From NCBI GenBank assembly GCA_947372165.1, contig CANBSP010000002.1, positions 62,001 to 126,000 on the forward strand: a stretch of 64,000 bases of DNA. Direction: 5' to 3'. How positions within the stretch are numbered: the stretch's first letter is position 1; each line of letters starts with the position of its first letter. The translations under genes and the position numbers were made by a program. The DNA is from Actinomycetota bacterium (lineage in GTDB: Bacteria; Actinomycetota; Actinomycetes; Nanopelagicales; Nanopelagicaceae). The notes below the pieces were generated by a model that had not been told where the DNA came from, searched no databases, and saw nothing but the letters and a program-made list of their open reading frames with translations. Shown piece by piece: positions 36,789-45,034 of the stretch.

Positions 36789-38562
36789 TCGCCACCTTCA
36801 ATGCTGCAGCGGTAAGCGGATAATGAATGGTCGATGGAGCAGTTGGCGCAATATGTTTTGATTGCAAGACAAAGCTCATTACTTTCTTGAAGACTGGACC
36901 GGCAACCATTCCGCCGAAGTGTTGACCTTGTGGAGCTTGTACAACCACACTCACAACGTAACGAGGTGCATCTGCAGGCGCGAAGCCGATAAATGAAGCG
37001 GTGTATCCGCTGTATCTGCCGTTGCCATTTGCTCGCATCGCAGTTCCCGTCTTACCTGCGACTCGATAACCGGCAATCGCTGCTTCCGGAGCAGTTCCTT
37101 CAGGTCCTACAACGCTCTCCATCATGAGGCGCATTTGGGTAGCAGTCGCAGAACTCACAACTCGAGTCGTCGATGCTGGTTTTGACGCGGTGAAATTTCC
37201 ACTTGGATCAAAGTAACCAGAGACCACATTGGGAGTCACACGCACGCCATCATTGGCAATAGTTGCAAATACGCTTGTTGCTTGAAGTGCCGTCAGCGAA
37301 TATCCCTGGCCAAAGGCGATAGTTGGCGCAGACGTTGCAGACCAGGTTGATACAGGATGAAGAATTCCCTGCGTCTCTCCCGGTAAGTGTGATCCGGTGA
37401 ATTGGCCAATTCCAAATTTTTGAAGATACGAGAAGATCGTGTCATTGCTCATCATTGCGCCAACTTGAATTGCACCTGTATTACTGGATTCTGCAAGTGC
37501 TCCAGTAATTGTCAATGATTTAGTCGCATGCGGCTGGTGGTCGTGGAAGACCGTTCCACCTACTTTAAGTGTGTAAGGGATTGTCAGTACCGACGTTGGA
37601 GTGATCTTCCCTTCCTCCATCGCCGCTGAATAGGTAATGATCTTTCCAACCGATCCTGGTTCGTAAGCATCGGTGACAGCTGGATTGCGCAACACAGCGA
37701 GATCTTTGATGGACTTACTTGGATCAAAAGTTGGAGCTGAAGCTTGTGCCAAAATCTGACCGGTTTTTGGATCCATCACAACAACAGTTCCTGAGACTGC
37801 ATGGGCTTTCTTTACTGCAGCCGAGATGGCATCTTGTGCAACCCACTGGATATCGCGGTCGATTGTGAGTTGAACACCAGTGCCAGGTTTGACTTCGGTG
37901 ATCACCTCTTTCGAACCGGGAATCACTGTTCCAGCGCCATTGGCAAAGAGGTAACGACCATTGGTGCCAGCAAGCGTTGATTCCAGGCTCTCTTCGATTC
38001 CACCAGCTCCGACGCCCGCGTCATTGATCTTTCCAATCAGCGATGCAGCCAGCGTCCCAGTGGGATAGTCCCGAACATAGGATCGTTCGGAATAGAAGCC
38101 GAGCAATCGATTCGCTAACCCACCAGGTTGCTTTGTGACCTGGTTGTTGTAATCGGTGAGCGCTTGATTGAGGGTATTCCAAATCGCCGGTTGAACCTGT
38201 TTGGCGACTATTTGGTAGCGCTTAATTCCAGTGAGCAAGGGAAGGAGATCACTGGAAGCCATGGATAAATATGGCGCGACGAAGGCCGCAGTTTTTGCTG
38301 GATCTGAGATTTGAACTTGGTCGACCACAATATTGATCGCCACAACGCTTCGAGCGAGTTGAACGCCGTTGATATCGGTGATCGTGCCACGCGGAGCAAG
38401 CAGGACAGAGGAGTTAAGAAGCTCGGAGTTAGCTCGAGCGGTATATCCACCGGCTTGAACTGCCTGAACATCAATAAGACGAAGGCCGAAAAGCAGGAAT
38501 ACACCGGCAGCAAAACTAACCAATTGCATAATGCGTTTAGTGGTTAGTTGCGATTCACTCAT
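36775..38562 (-). CDS. ftsI: Septal peptidoglycan transpeptidase FtsI (class B PBP)
   Basis: FtsI (595 aa): one membrane helix (about 11-30), a pedestal dimerisation domain, and a transpeptidase domain with S304-V-G-K307, S359-S-N361 and KTG in VAGKTGTAM. Class B architecture without PASTA domains. It overlaps the FtsL-like gene by ATGA and works with FtsW. Confidence 0.96.
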   Translation of the reverse strand: MSESQLTTKRIMQLVSFAAGVFLLFGLRLIDVQAVQAGGYTARANSELLNSSVLLAPRGTITDINGVQLARSVVAINIVVDQVQISDPAKTAAFVAPYLSMASSDLLPLLTGIKRYQIVAKQVQPAIWNTLNQALTDYNNQVTKQPGGLANRLLGFYSERSYVRDYPTGTLAASLIGKINDAGVGAGGIEESLESTLAGTNGRYLFANGAGTVIPGSKEVITEVKPGTGVQLTIDRDIQWVAQDAISAAVKKAHAVSGTVVVMDPKTGQILAQASAPTFDPSKSIKDLAVLRNPAVTDAYEPGSVGKIITYSAAMEEGKITPTSVLTIPYTLKVGGTVFHDHQPHATKSLTITGALAESSNTGAIQVGAMMSNDTIFSYLQKFGIGQFTGSHLPGETQGILHPVSTWSATSAPTIAFGQGYSLTALQATSVFATIANDGVRVTPNVVSGYFDPSGNFTASKPASTTRVVSSATATQMRLMMESVVGPEGTAPEAAIAGYRVAGKTGTAMRANGNGRYSGYTASFIGFAPADAPRYVVSVVVQAPQGQHFGGMVAGPVFKKVMSFVLQSKHIAPTAPSTIHYPLTAAALKVANATH

Positions 38563-38957
38563 TTCTGGGCGCCGCTCAATTCAATGAATGATGGTGAAGA
38601 AGTTGGTGTCATTCCAAGTTTAATAGCCGAGGCGGAGAGTGCGACCGGCGAACTCTTCTGAGCAGCTGCTCGTAAGATCGCATCTCGTTCATCATTGACT
38701 GTATTCATCTGATGCTTCAGGCGTTGTAAAACAAATGCATCTTGGTTCAATGAGGTATTGATGACAAGGAGTGCGACCAGGCTTGCCATAAAGACTGAAG
38801 CGAGAATGGTGATGAATGCCCGCAACTGGATCTCTTCGCCCGCTTCGACTCTAAGTTCGGGGACGAGACGAAGAACGACTTTCGTCGAACCATTAACGAC
38901 CGCGGCTCGTGACCGAGCGATTGTTGGAGCTATAGGAGCAAAGAGCGCAATTGCCAT
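38559..38957 (-). CDS. ftsL: FtsL-like division protein
   Basis: A 132-residue bitopic protein in the usual ftsL slot between rsmH and ftsI. A basic cytoplasmic part (about 1-45), one membrane helix (about 47-68), then a short periplasmic coiled segment with heptad-like spacing (LQRLKHQMNTVNDERDAILRAA split across about 75-96). FtsL proteins are poorly conserved, so identity rests on size, topology and position. It shares one base with the rsmH stop. Confidence 0.82.
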   Translation of the reverse strand: MAIALFAPIAPTIARSRAAVVNGSTKVVLRLVPELRVEAGEEIQLRAFITILASVFMASLVALLVINTSLNQDAFVLQRLKHQMNTVNDERDAILRAAAQKSSPVALSASAIKLGMTPTSSPSFIELSGAQK

Positions 38958-39910
38958 TATGCCGCCACCCGTTCAACTGCACGAAGCCGCATCGATTGAG
39001 CACGTGGATTGACTTCAATCTCTTCATCACTTGCCGATTCGCTTCCGGAGATGAGCAAACGATATTTCGCTGCCGAATTTGGAAGATCAATGGGTAGGCC
39101 AAGTGGGGTCCCTGACTTACAGACTTCAGCGATCGCCGATTTCACAATCTTGTCTTCTAAGGATTGATAAGACATGACGACAAGTCGACCATCAATCGTG
39201 AGAAGTGAGAGCGCAGCCGGAATTGCCTTCGTTAAGATTTCAAGTTCTTGATTGACCTCGATACGAAGTGCTTGGAAGGTGCGTTTTGCAGGGTTGCCAC
39301 CAGTACGACGGGTAGCTGCCGGGATGCTCTCTTTCACAAGATCAGCAAGTACTTTTGTGCTGTTTAGGGTGCCTGCAGCACGTGCCTCAATAATTCGGTC
39401 GACAATACGTGGCGCAAATTTTTCATCGCCGTAATTTCGGAGTACGCGAATCAATGCATTTCGCTCGTATGTCATTAAAACTTCAAAGGCTGAAATGCCA
39501 CGAGATTGATCCATGCGCATATCAAGTGGTGCATCTTGGGAGTAAGCGAAACCGCGATCTGCCACATCGAGTTGCATTGATGAGACGCCGAGATCGAAGA
39601 GAATTCCATCCACTGACTCGATCTCTAGTGAGGCCAATACTTCTTCTATTTCACTGTAAACGGCGTGAACAATAATGATTCGAGAGCCAAATTCTGCAGT
39701 GCGAGTACGAGCTATTTCAATTGCGGCGAGATCTCGATCCAAACCAATAACGGTAAGTTCTGGGTAGCGAGTAAGTAATTCGAAGGTGTGGCCCGCAAGT
39801 CCGAGAGTTGCATCGATGACATATGCACTCTTCTTCTCGGAAATTGCCTTCTCGATGGCAGGAGCAAGCAGGGCGATGCATCGGTCAAGTGCGACTGGTA
39901 CATGTTGCAT
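38957..39910 (-). CDS. rsmH: 16S rRNA m4C1402 methyltransferase
   Basis: RsmH/MraW (317 aa) methylates N4 of C1402 in 16S rRNA. SAM-binding YVIDATLGLAGHTFELL, GLDRDLAAI, DGILFDLGVSSMQLD, RGFAYSQDAPLDMRMD and the C-terminal VMSYQSLEDKIVK are intact. In the first motif many homologs read GxGGHS where this has LGLAGHT. Start ATG 39910 follows AAGGGGAAG. Confidence 0.95.
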   Translation of the reverse strand: MQHVPVALDRCIALLAPAIEKAISEKKSAYVIDATLGLAGHTFELLTRYPELTVIGLDRDLAAIEIARTRTAEFGSRIIIVHAVYSEIEEVLASLEIESVDGILFDLGVSSMQLDVADRGFAYSQDAPLDMRMDQSRGISAFEVLMTYERNALIRVLRNYGDEKFAPRIVDRIIEARAAGTLNSTKVLADLVKESIPAATRRTGGNPAKRTFQALRIEVNQELEILTKAIPAALSLLTIDGRLVVMSYQSLEDKIVKSAIAEVCKSGTPLGLPIDLPNSAAKYRLLISGSESASDEEIEVNPRAQSMRLRAVERVAA

Positions 39911-40114
39911 CTGCTTCCCCTTTCTTGCTATTCGCTTTTTTCTTTTTCTTCTCTTGATCTACTTCTCGTGATGTACTTCTTGATCTACTCGTGGATCTGC
40001 TCCACACCCCTGCTTCTTTACTTAGGTCACTACCGACCGACGGATCTTGGGGGGATATCGGCGCCGGGGAAGAGGCGTCGATAACTGAAGATCGGCAGTG
40101 GCCTAAATAAAGAT
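39911..40114 (-). other. rsmH leader / mraZ-rsmH gap
   Basis: A 204-bp stretch with no convincing gene. On the minus strand it has degenerate repeats of a GTAGATCAAGA-like unit (39950-40000), an A-rich purine tract, and a good ribosome site before rsmH. An internal promoter or processing region is possible; I cannot define it. Confidence 0.4.
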
Positions 40115-40555
40115 TTAGAAGAGTCCTGGAAGCACCTCCGTCGATACATCTGCAAAGCCCTTCTCGCGATCTGCGAGGTAGGTGTTCCATGCAGTTGCAT
40201 CCCAAATCTCTAACCGGGTATTGGCGCCGATAACGACGCACTCTTTTTCGAGGCCGGCATAGGTGCGCAGACCGGCAGGAATAGTGACGCGTCCTTGTTT
40301 GTCAGGAGTCTCATCGTGGGCTCCGGCGAACATGACGCGCATGTAATCTCGAGCCGCCTTCTCGGTGACGGGTGCTTGACGAAGGCGGTCGGTGATTGCT
40401 GAAAATTCACGTGCTGGAAAGACATAGAGGCAACGCTCTTGGCCCTTGGTAATGACGAGGCCTTTTGCAAGCTCTTCTCGGAATCTGGCGGGCAAAATAA
40501 TGCGCCCTTTTTCATCGAGCTTGGGTTCATGGGTACCGAGAAACATCGTGCCCAC
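40115..40555 (-). CDS. mraZ: Transcriptional regulator MraZ
   Basis: MraZ (146 aa) carries two SpoVT-AbrB halves, [16 protein letters not shown] (about 15-30) and [13 protein letters not shown] (about 90-102). It is the first gene of the division cluster and in characterised bacteria represses its own operon by binding TGG-containing direct repeats. Five such repeats lie 93-142 bp upstream of its ATG. GGGGAGG precedes the start. The gene is divergent from the ABC exporter. Confidence 0.95.
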   Translation of the reverse strand: MGTMFLGTHEPKLDEKGRIILPARFREELAKGLVITKGQERCLYVFPAREFSAITDRLRQAPVTEKAARDYMRVMFAGAHDETPDKQGRVTIPAGLRTYAGLEKECVVIGANTRLEIWDATAWNTYLADREKGFADVSTEVLPGLF

Positions 40556-40562
40556 CTCCCCT

Positions 40563-40589
40563 TTACGCCTGTTGCGCCCTTTGCGCCCG
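40563..40589. repeat. 9-bp tandem repeat in the mraZ leader
   Basis: Three units, TTACGCCTG, TTGCGCCCT and TTGCGCCCG, just upstream of the mraZ ribosome-binding site. Confidence 0.6.
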
Positions 40590-40618
40590 TTTTATTCCTA
40601 CGAGCTCTTGCTTTTACG

Positions 40619-40638
40619 CTTAAATCCCCCGATTTAAG
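40619..40638. promoter_or_regulatory. Perfect palindrome between mraZ and the MraZ boxes
   Basis: CTTAAATC and GATTTAAG are 8-bp arms separated by four C residues. It lies between the repeat array and the mraZ start, in the position of a core promoter or operator, and could also form an RNA hairpin. No known factor is assigned. Confidence 0.55.
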
Positions 40639-40647
40639 GTCGTGGCA

Positions 40648-40697
40648 CCACTTTACTCCACTTTTCTCCATTTTCAACCATCTACGACCACTTTCTT
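40648..40697 (-). promoter_or_regulatory. MraZ operator: five 10-bp-phased TGG repeats
   Basis: On the minus strand TGG recurs every 10 bp (plus-strand CCA at 40648, 40658, 40668, 40678 and 40688). Three copies are AAAGTGG and one AAAATGG. Direct TGG repeats one helical turn apart upstream of mraZ are the known binding pattern of MraZ, so autoregulation of the dcw cluster is likely. Confidence 0.8.
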
Positions 40698-40770
40698 TCC
40701 CTTTTACCCCCCCATGCACCCCATCGGACTCCACCAGCCAAAGCTTCACAATTCGGGCACTTTCTGGGGC

Positions 40771-40776
40771 TAGAGT
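40771..40776 (+). promoter_or_regulatory. Probable -10 box of a leaderless ABC-exporter mRNA
   Basis: TAGAGT ends 7 nt before ATG 40784 with no ribosome site between them. Confidence 0.5.
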
Positions 40777-40783
40777 TCGCCAA

Positions 40784-41737
40784 ATGAGCACAATTGATCC
40801 CGCCACAGGCGGAAAAGAGCCTCTGATCATCGCCCGAGGCCTGCGCAAGGAGTACGGCGACTTCACAGCGGTCGATGGGATCGATTTCCAGGTCAATCGA
40901 GGGGATTCCTTTGGCTTTCTCGGGCCAAATGGCGCCGGAAAATCCACGACGATGCGCATCATCGCCGCCACCCTCACCCGCTCTGGCGGAGATATCTCCA
41001 TCTTGGGTAAAGACCCAGAAGTGCGCGGGCCAGAAATTCGTGCCCACCTCGGTGTTGTTCCTCAACAAGATAATTTAGATAACTCACTTACTGTTGAAGA
41101 TAATCTCTATGTCTACGGTCGCTACTTTGGGCTCTCAAGAACTTTTATTCGCAACAAGATTGAAGAGCTTCTCGCATTCGCACAACTTGAGGAGAAGCGC
41201 GGCGTAAAAGTTGAAGCCCTCTCAGGCGGAATGAAGCGCCGACTTACGATCGCACGCGCGCTTGTCAGCGAACCAGAAATTTTAATGCTCGATGAACCGA
41301 CGACGGGATTAGATCCGCAGGCGCGACATATTCTTTGGGACCGACTCTTCCGCTTGAAAGAACAAGGCGTCACTCTTCTTATTACAACCCACTACATGGA
41401 TGAAGCAGAGCAACTCTGCGATCGCCTCATGGTGATGGATAAAGGTCGCATCATGGCGGAGGACTCCCCCGCAAACCTCATTAAGACTTACTCCACTAAG
41501 GAAGTCCTTGAAGTTCGCTTTGGCTCAGATCGCAATGCGCAATTTGCTGATCAACTTCGTTCGATGAGTGACCGCATCGAAGTTCTTCCCGATCGCGTCT
41601 TGATGTATTCCGATGATTGCGAATCTCTCCTTCACGAGATTGTTAGCAAGGGTATGCAACCAACGACATCATTAGTGCGTCGAAGCTCTCTTGAGGATGT
41701 CTTCTTGCGCCTCACCGGACGTTCGCTGGTTGAATAA
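40784..41737 (+). CDS. ABC exporter ATP-binding protein (DrrA/CcmA-like)
   Basis: A 317-residue ATPase: Walker A GPNGAGKST, Q-loop VVPQQDNLD, signature LSGGMKRRL, Walker B ILMLDEPTTGLDP and H-loop ITTHYMDEAEQ. The DrrA-like C-terminal extension (about 225-317) is present. It pairs with the two ABC-2 permeases that follow by TAATG and ATGA overlaps. Substrate is unknown; this class exports drugs, polyketides or lipids. The start is ATG 40784 (MSTIDPATGG); the open frame upstream of it has atypical low-complexity sequence and crosses mraZ. Confidence 0.92.
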   Translation: MSTIDPATGGKEPLIIARGLRKEYGDFTAVDGIDFQVNRGDSFGFLGPNGAGKSTTMRIIAATLTRSGGDISILGKDPEVRGPEIRAHLGVVPQQDNLDNSLTVEDNLYVYGRYFGLSRTFIRNKIEELLAFAQLEEKRGVKVEALSGGMKRRLTIARALVSEPEILMLDEPTTGLDPQARHILWDRLFRLKEQGVTLLITTHYMDEAEQLCDRLMVMDKGRIMAEDSPANLIKTYSTKEVLEVRFGSDRNAQFADQLRSMSDRIEVLPDRVLMYSDDCESLLHEIVSKGMQPTTSLVRRSSLEDVFLRLTGRSLVE

Positions 41738-42576
41738 TGTCTACTACTGATTTCAGCCGTAAGGGATCGTTGCAGATCATCAATGTCGAAAAGATTCTCC
41801 GCATGGGTTCTTTCTATGTTGCACAAGCTCGAATTCGCAATATCTGGCAGTGGAAATGGTCGGTACTTGGTGAAGCGGTAGCGAACCCGATGTTCTACCT
41901 GCTCTCGATCGGCATTGGAATTGGCAAGATTGTAAATTCTCATCAATCCGTAGGCGTCGATGGCGTGAAATACCTGACTTTCCTAGCTCCGGCACTCCTT
42001 GCCGCAACCTGTATTCAAGGCGCAGTGGGCGAAGCCACCCACCCCGTGCTTGAAGGTTTTAAGTGGGCAAAGGGATTCTTCGCTATGAATGCAACGCCGA
42101 TCACGGGCGAGCAGATTGCCAATGGCGTACTTCTTGGCGCAATGGCGCGAGTAACCTTTGGATGCGTTATCTACTACACAGCGCTCTATAGCTTTGGCGC
42201 AGTTCACGGATTGCATACGCTCTGGCTTATCCCGATGACACTCTTTGCTGCAAATTCCTTTGCAGTCTTGATGATGGGCATCTGCGCAGCGATTAAGAAT
42301 GATGATCTCTTTCTCAATATGGTTCAGCGCTTCCTCATCATGCCGCTCTTTCTCTTCTCTGGAACCTTTTACTCACTCTCCTCTATGCCGAAATTTCTTC
42401 AGATTATTGGTTGGGCATCACCGCTCTGGCACGCAACCGAGGTTGGCCGTTGGATCTCCTATGGCCATCACATCAGCCATGGGGCTCTACTCTTCCACTT
42501 CTCCTATATGACCATCATGACAATCGTCGGTTTTAAAGTCTCACATCACTTCTTTGTGAAGCGACTGGCAAAATGA
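41737..42576 (+). CDS. ABC-2 type permease, first subunit
   Basis: A 279-residue protein with six hydrophobic segments and the ABC-2 pattern (ARIRNIWQWKWSVLGEAVANPMFYLLSIG; PLFLFSGTFYSLSSMPKFLQ). The N-terminal about 25 residues are cytoplasmic. It is followed directly by a homologous permease, so the channel is probably a heterodimer. Confidence 0.88.
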   Translation: MSTTDFSRKGSLQIINVEKILRMGSFYVAQARIRNIWQWKWSVLGEAVANPMFYLLSIGIGIGKIVNSHQSVGVDGVKYLTFLAPALLAATCIQGAVGEATHPVLEGFKWAKGFFAMNATPITGEQIANGVLLGAMARVTFGCVIYYTALYSFGAVHGLHTLWLIPMTLFAANSFAVLMMGICAAIKNDDLFLNMVQRFLIMPLFLFSGTFYSLSSMPKFLQIIGWASPLWHATEVGRWISYGHHISHGALLFHFSYMTIMTIVGFKVSHHFFVKRLAK

Positions 42577-43403
42577 AGACGAGCGATGCAGTATTAATTG
42601 CCGAATCTCTCAAGGGGAGATTTGCTGAAGGTACATATTCACGTCGGGCTCGTGCCGTGCTCGAGCATCGCCGAATCGCCTTCAAACAAGGACATTGGAT
42701 CGTTGTACTCAGTGGCTTCGTAGAACCAATTCTCTACCTCTTCTCATTTGGCTATGGCGTTGGAAAGTTGGTCGGGAGAATTCAGGTCACTCCTGGACAT
42801 TGGGTCTCTTATGCTCAATTCATCGCACCAGCACTTCTTGCAACATCAGCGATGAATGGCGCAATCTACGACTCGACCTGGAATGTCTTCTTTCGCTTGA
42901 AATATGACGGGACATATAAGGCGATGCTCGCCACCTCACTTGGACCTTTGGATGTCGCATTGGGCGAGATCGGCTGGGCGCTCTTCCGAGGACTGATTTA
43001 CGCAACAGGATTTACCGCGATTGTTATGCCTCTTGGCATTATCAAGGGTTGGTATGGACTCCTCGCGATTCCGGCAGCGGTCATCATCGCCTTCGGTTTT
43101 GCATCGATCGGCATGCTCTACACAACCTATGCAAAATCCTTCGCGCAGATGGATTGGGTCAATATCGTGATGCTCCCGCTCTTCCTCTTCTCGGGATCTC
43201 TCTATCCACTCTCTATCTATCCCGAGTGGCTTCGCTATGTGATTGAAGCCCTGCCGCTCTATCACGGCATTCAGATTGTTCGCTGCCTATCCCTTGGGAT
43301 CATTCAGTGGAGTTTGCTCGTCCATGTTGCATACTTTGTCGTGATGATTGGGATTGGCGTGACATTCACAACCCGACGCATGCGTGCGCTCTTTATGCGC
43401 TAA
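42573..43403 (+). CDS. ABC-2 type permease, second subunit
   Basis: A 276-residue paralogue of the preceding permease, sharing PLFLFSGSLYPLSIYPEWLR and the six-helix plan. ATGA overlap with the first permease. Together with the ATPase it makes a complete three-gene exporter; no biosynthetic gene nearby indicates what it exports. Confidence 0.88.
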   Translation: MKTSDAVLIAESLKGRFAEGTYSRRARAVLEHRRIAFKQGHWIVVLSGFVEPILYLFSFGYGVGKLVGRIQVTPGHWVSYAQFIAPALLATSAMNGAIYDSTWNVFFRLKYDGTYKAMLATSLGPLDVALGEIGWALFRGLIYATGFTAIVMPLGIIKGWYGLLAIPAAVIIAFGFASIGMLYTTYAKSFAQMDWVNIVMLPLFLFSGSLYPLSIYPEWLRYVIEALPLYHGIQIVRCLSLGIIQWSLLVHVAYFVVMIGIGVTFTTRRMRALFMR

Positions 43404-43440
43404 CTGATTTTTCTTACTTAATACTTGTTCTAGCGAGCAA

Positions 43441-43830
43441 TTACTTGTTGTTGCGGTCATCCCAGCGACGCTCTAATCGATCGCCCCATCCAGATCCACC
43501 AGATCCACCAGATCCACCATTACCCTTGCCAGCAGATTTGCCTACTGCTCCGGATCCGCGGATCTGGCGTAGTGAAAAATTCGAGATCGCAGTAAATGCA
43601 CCTGCGAGAGCGATCACAAATCCGATGACTCCGATAGGAGTGCTCTTCGCGATGAGGCCAGCAATCAGAACAGCAAGTCCGGCGAGCACTGCAACGAAGC
43701 CGAAGAGGACCCGTGAAGCTTGGCGGGTACGGGCCTTACCTGTCAGCGCGCCAACAAGCCTTGGATCGTCAGCAGCAAGAGCTGCCTCCATCTCGGCGAG
43801 GAGCTTCTGTTCATGTTCGGAGAGTGCCAC
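43441..43830 (-). CDS. DUF3040 small membrane protein with Gly-Ser repeat tail
   Basis: A 129-residue protein typical of Actinobacteria: ALSEHEQKLLAEMEAALAADDPRL at the N-terminus, two hydrophobic helices (about 38-80) and a basic tail. The tail holds GGSGGSGGSG from a 9-bp repeat, then GDRLERRWDDR. Function of the family is unknown. Start GTG 43830, with TAATCT 6 nt upstream inside the dinB 3' end. Confidence 0.85.
   Translation of the reverse strand: MALSEHEQKLLAEMEAALAADDPRLVGALTGKARTRQASRVLFGFVAVLAGLAVLIAGLIAKSTPIGVIGFVIALAGAFTAISNFSLRQIRGSGAVGKSAGKGNGGSGGSGGSGWGDRLERRWDDRNNK
43492..43518. repeat. 9-bp tandem repeat encoding (GGS)3
   Basis: Three perfect AGATCCACC units in the DUF3040 gene, giving a flexible Gly-Gly-Ser linker before the C-terminal tail. 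Confidence 0.85.
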
Positions 43831-43836
43831 GTAGAT

Positions 43837-43842
43837 AGATTA
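43837..43842 (-). promoter_or_regulatory. Probable -10 box of a leaderless DUF3040 mRNA
   Basis: TAATCT on the minus strand, 6 nt before the GTG start; no ribosome-binding sequence is present. Confidence 0.5.
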
Positions 43843-43845
43843 TCT

Positions 43846-45033
43846 CTATTCAGCGGAATCGTCAGCCTCGGAATTATCGACCAGGCTAGCGGGCCTCACG
43901 CTCCCCTGGCCAAAGCGGCGAATCGCCGCATCCATCGCCTGAGTGGCTTCGCGCCAGCCCTTTTCACGCTCGCCAAGAAGTAATTGCTGCGGCGCCCCTG
44001 TGCCATCGCTGAGATTCTCCAAGGAGACACCTACCAAGCGGATGCGGGCTCGATCTAGGCCGAGGGCGCGATAGAGAGTCCGAACTACTTCATAACATTC
44101 ATGCACTCCGCTGATGGGCAGCGCGAGAGTCTTGGATCGGCTGATCGTTGTGAAATCTGCAAAGCGAATCTTGATTGCAACGGTTCGGGCTACTAGCCCG
44201 CGTTCGCGCAGTCGATGAGTAGATCTCTCCACCATATGGAGTAGCTCGCGCAAAATCTCTTCGTGATTATCAAGATCGATGAGAAAGGTCTCTTCGGCGC
44301 CGATGCTCTTATCAGGTTCATCGATGGAGACGCTTCGATAATCTCGGCCCCAAGCAAGTTCGAAGAGTGTCTCACCACTCGCCTGACCAAGTGCTCGTAT
44401 CAATGTCTGACGTGGTGTCTTGGCGATATCACCAATCGTTCGTAATCCGATCTTCTGCAACTCTTCATTGGTCTTTGGTCCAACTCCCCACATTGCACCA
44501 ACAGGAAGCGGATGCAAGAACTCGAGTACTCGATCGGGGTGAATCTCTAACATGCCATTCGGCTTGGCATAGGTCGATGCAAGTTTTGCTATGAATTTTG
44601 AGGAAGCGATTCCAACCGAGCAGGTTATCCCCTCTTCGCTCTCGATTCTGGCGCGAATCTTTGCGCCGATTGTTCTGCCATCTCCGTGCAATCTCTTACT
44701 TCCTGTGACATCAAGGAATGCTTCATCCAGTGAGATTGGTTCGACGAGCGGGGTAAATGCTTGAAAGACCTCCATGATGTGACTTGAGACTTCGGCATTA
44801 CGTTCCATATTGACAGGCACGAAGACTGCCTGTGGCGCTAACCGTCGAGCTTGCCCAAGTGGCATTGCAGATCTGACACCTAACTTGCGTGCTGCATAAT
44901 TTGCCGAAGAGACAACTCCTCGCGCACCCATGCCAACGACGACCGCCTTACCTTTGAGTGTCGGATCATCTCGCTCTGCGACAGAGGCATAGAAGGCATC
45001 CATATCAATATGGAGGATGGTGAGTTCGTTCAT
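43846..45033 (-). CDS. dinB: DNA polymerase IV (Y-family)
   Basis: DinB (395 aa) is a catalytically complete Y-family polymerase: HIDMDAFYASV (residues 8-18) and SLDEAFLDVT hold the metal-binding acidic residues, RKLGVRSAMPLGQA is the fingers region, and helix-hairpin-helix GVGPKTNEELQKIG follows. QQLLLGE near the C-terminus resembles a beta-clamp peptide. This separates it from ImuB, the inactive Y-family protein usually paired with DnaE2. I use ATG 45033 (MNELTILHIDMD), which sits beside the dnaE2 stop. Confidence 0.93.
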   Translation of the reverse strand: MNELTILHIDMDAFYASVAERDDPTLKGKAVVVGMGARGVVSSANYAARKLGVRSAMPLGQARRLAPQAVFVPVNMERNAEVSSHIMEVFQAFTPLVEPISLDEAFLDVTGSKRLHGDGRTIGAKIRARIESEEGITCSVGIASSKFIAKLASTYAKPNGMLEIHPDRVLEFLHPLPVGAMWGVGPKTNEELQKIGLRTIGDIAKTPRQTLIRALGQASGETLFELAWGRDYRSVSIDEPDKSIGAEETFLIDLDNHEEILRELLHMVERSTHRLRERGLVARTVAIKIRFADFTTISRSKTLALPISGVHECYEVVRTLYRALGLDRARIRLVGVSLENLSDGTGAPQQLLLGEREKGWREATQAMDAAIRRFGQGSVRPASLVDNSEADDSAE

Positions 45034-45034
45034 C

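Noticed and set aside
40210-41001. 263-residue minus-strand open frame across mraZ and the ABC gene
   Set aside because: It is antisense to the ABC ATPase and out of frame with mraZ, has low-complexity Arg/Ser sequence, and would abolish the shared regulatory region with clear MraZ boxes.
43846-45033. ImuB identity for the Y-family protein beside dnaE2
   Set aside because: The catalytic acidic residues in DMDAF and SLDEAF are intact, which ImuB lacks; DinB fits.
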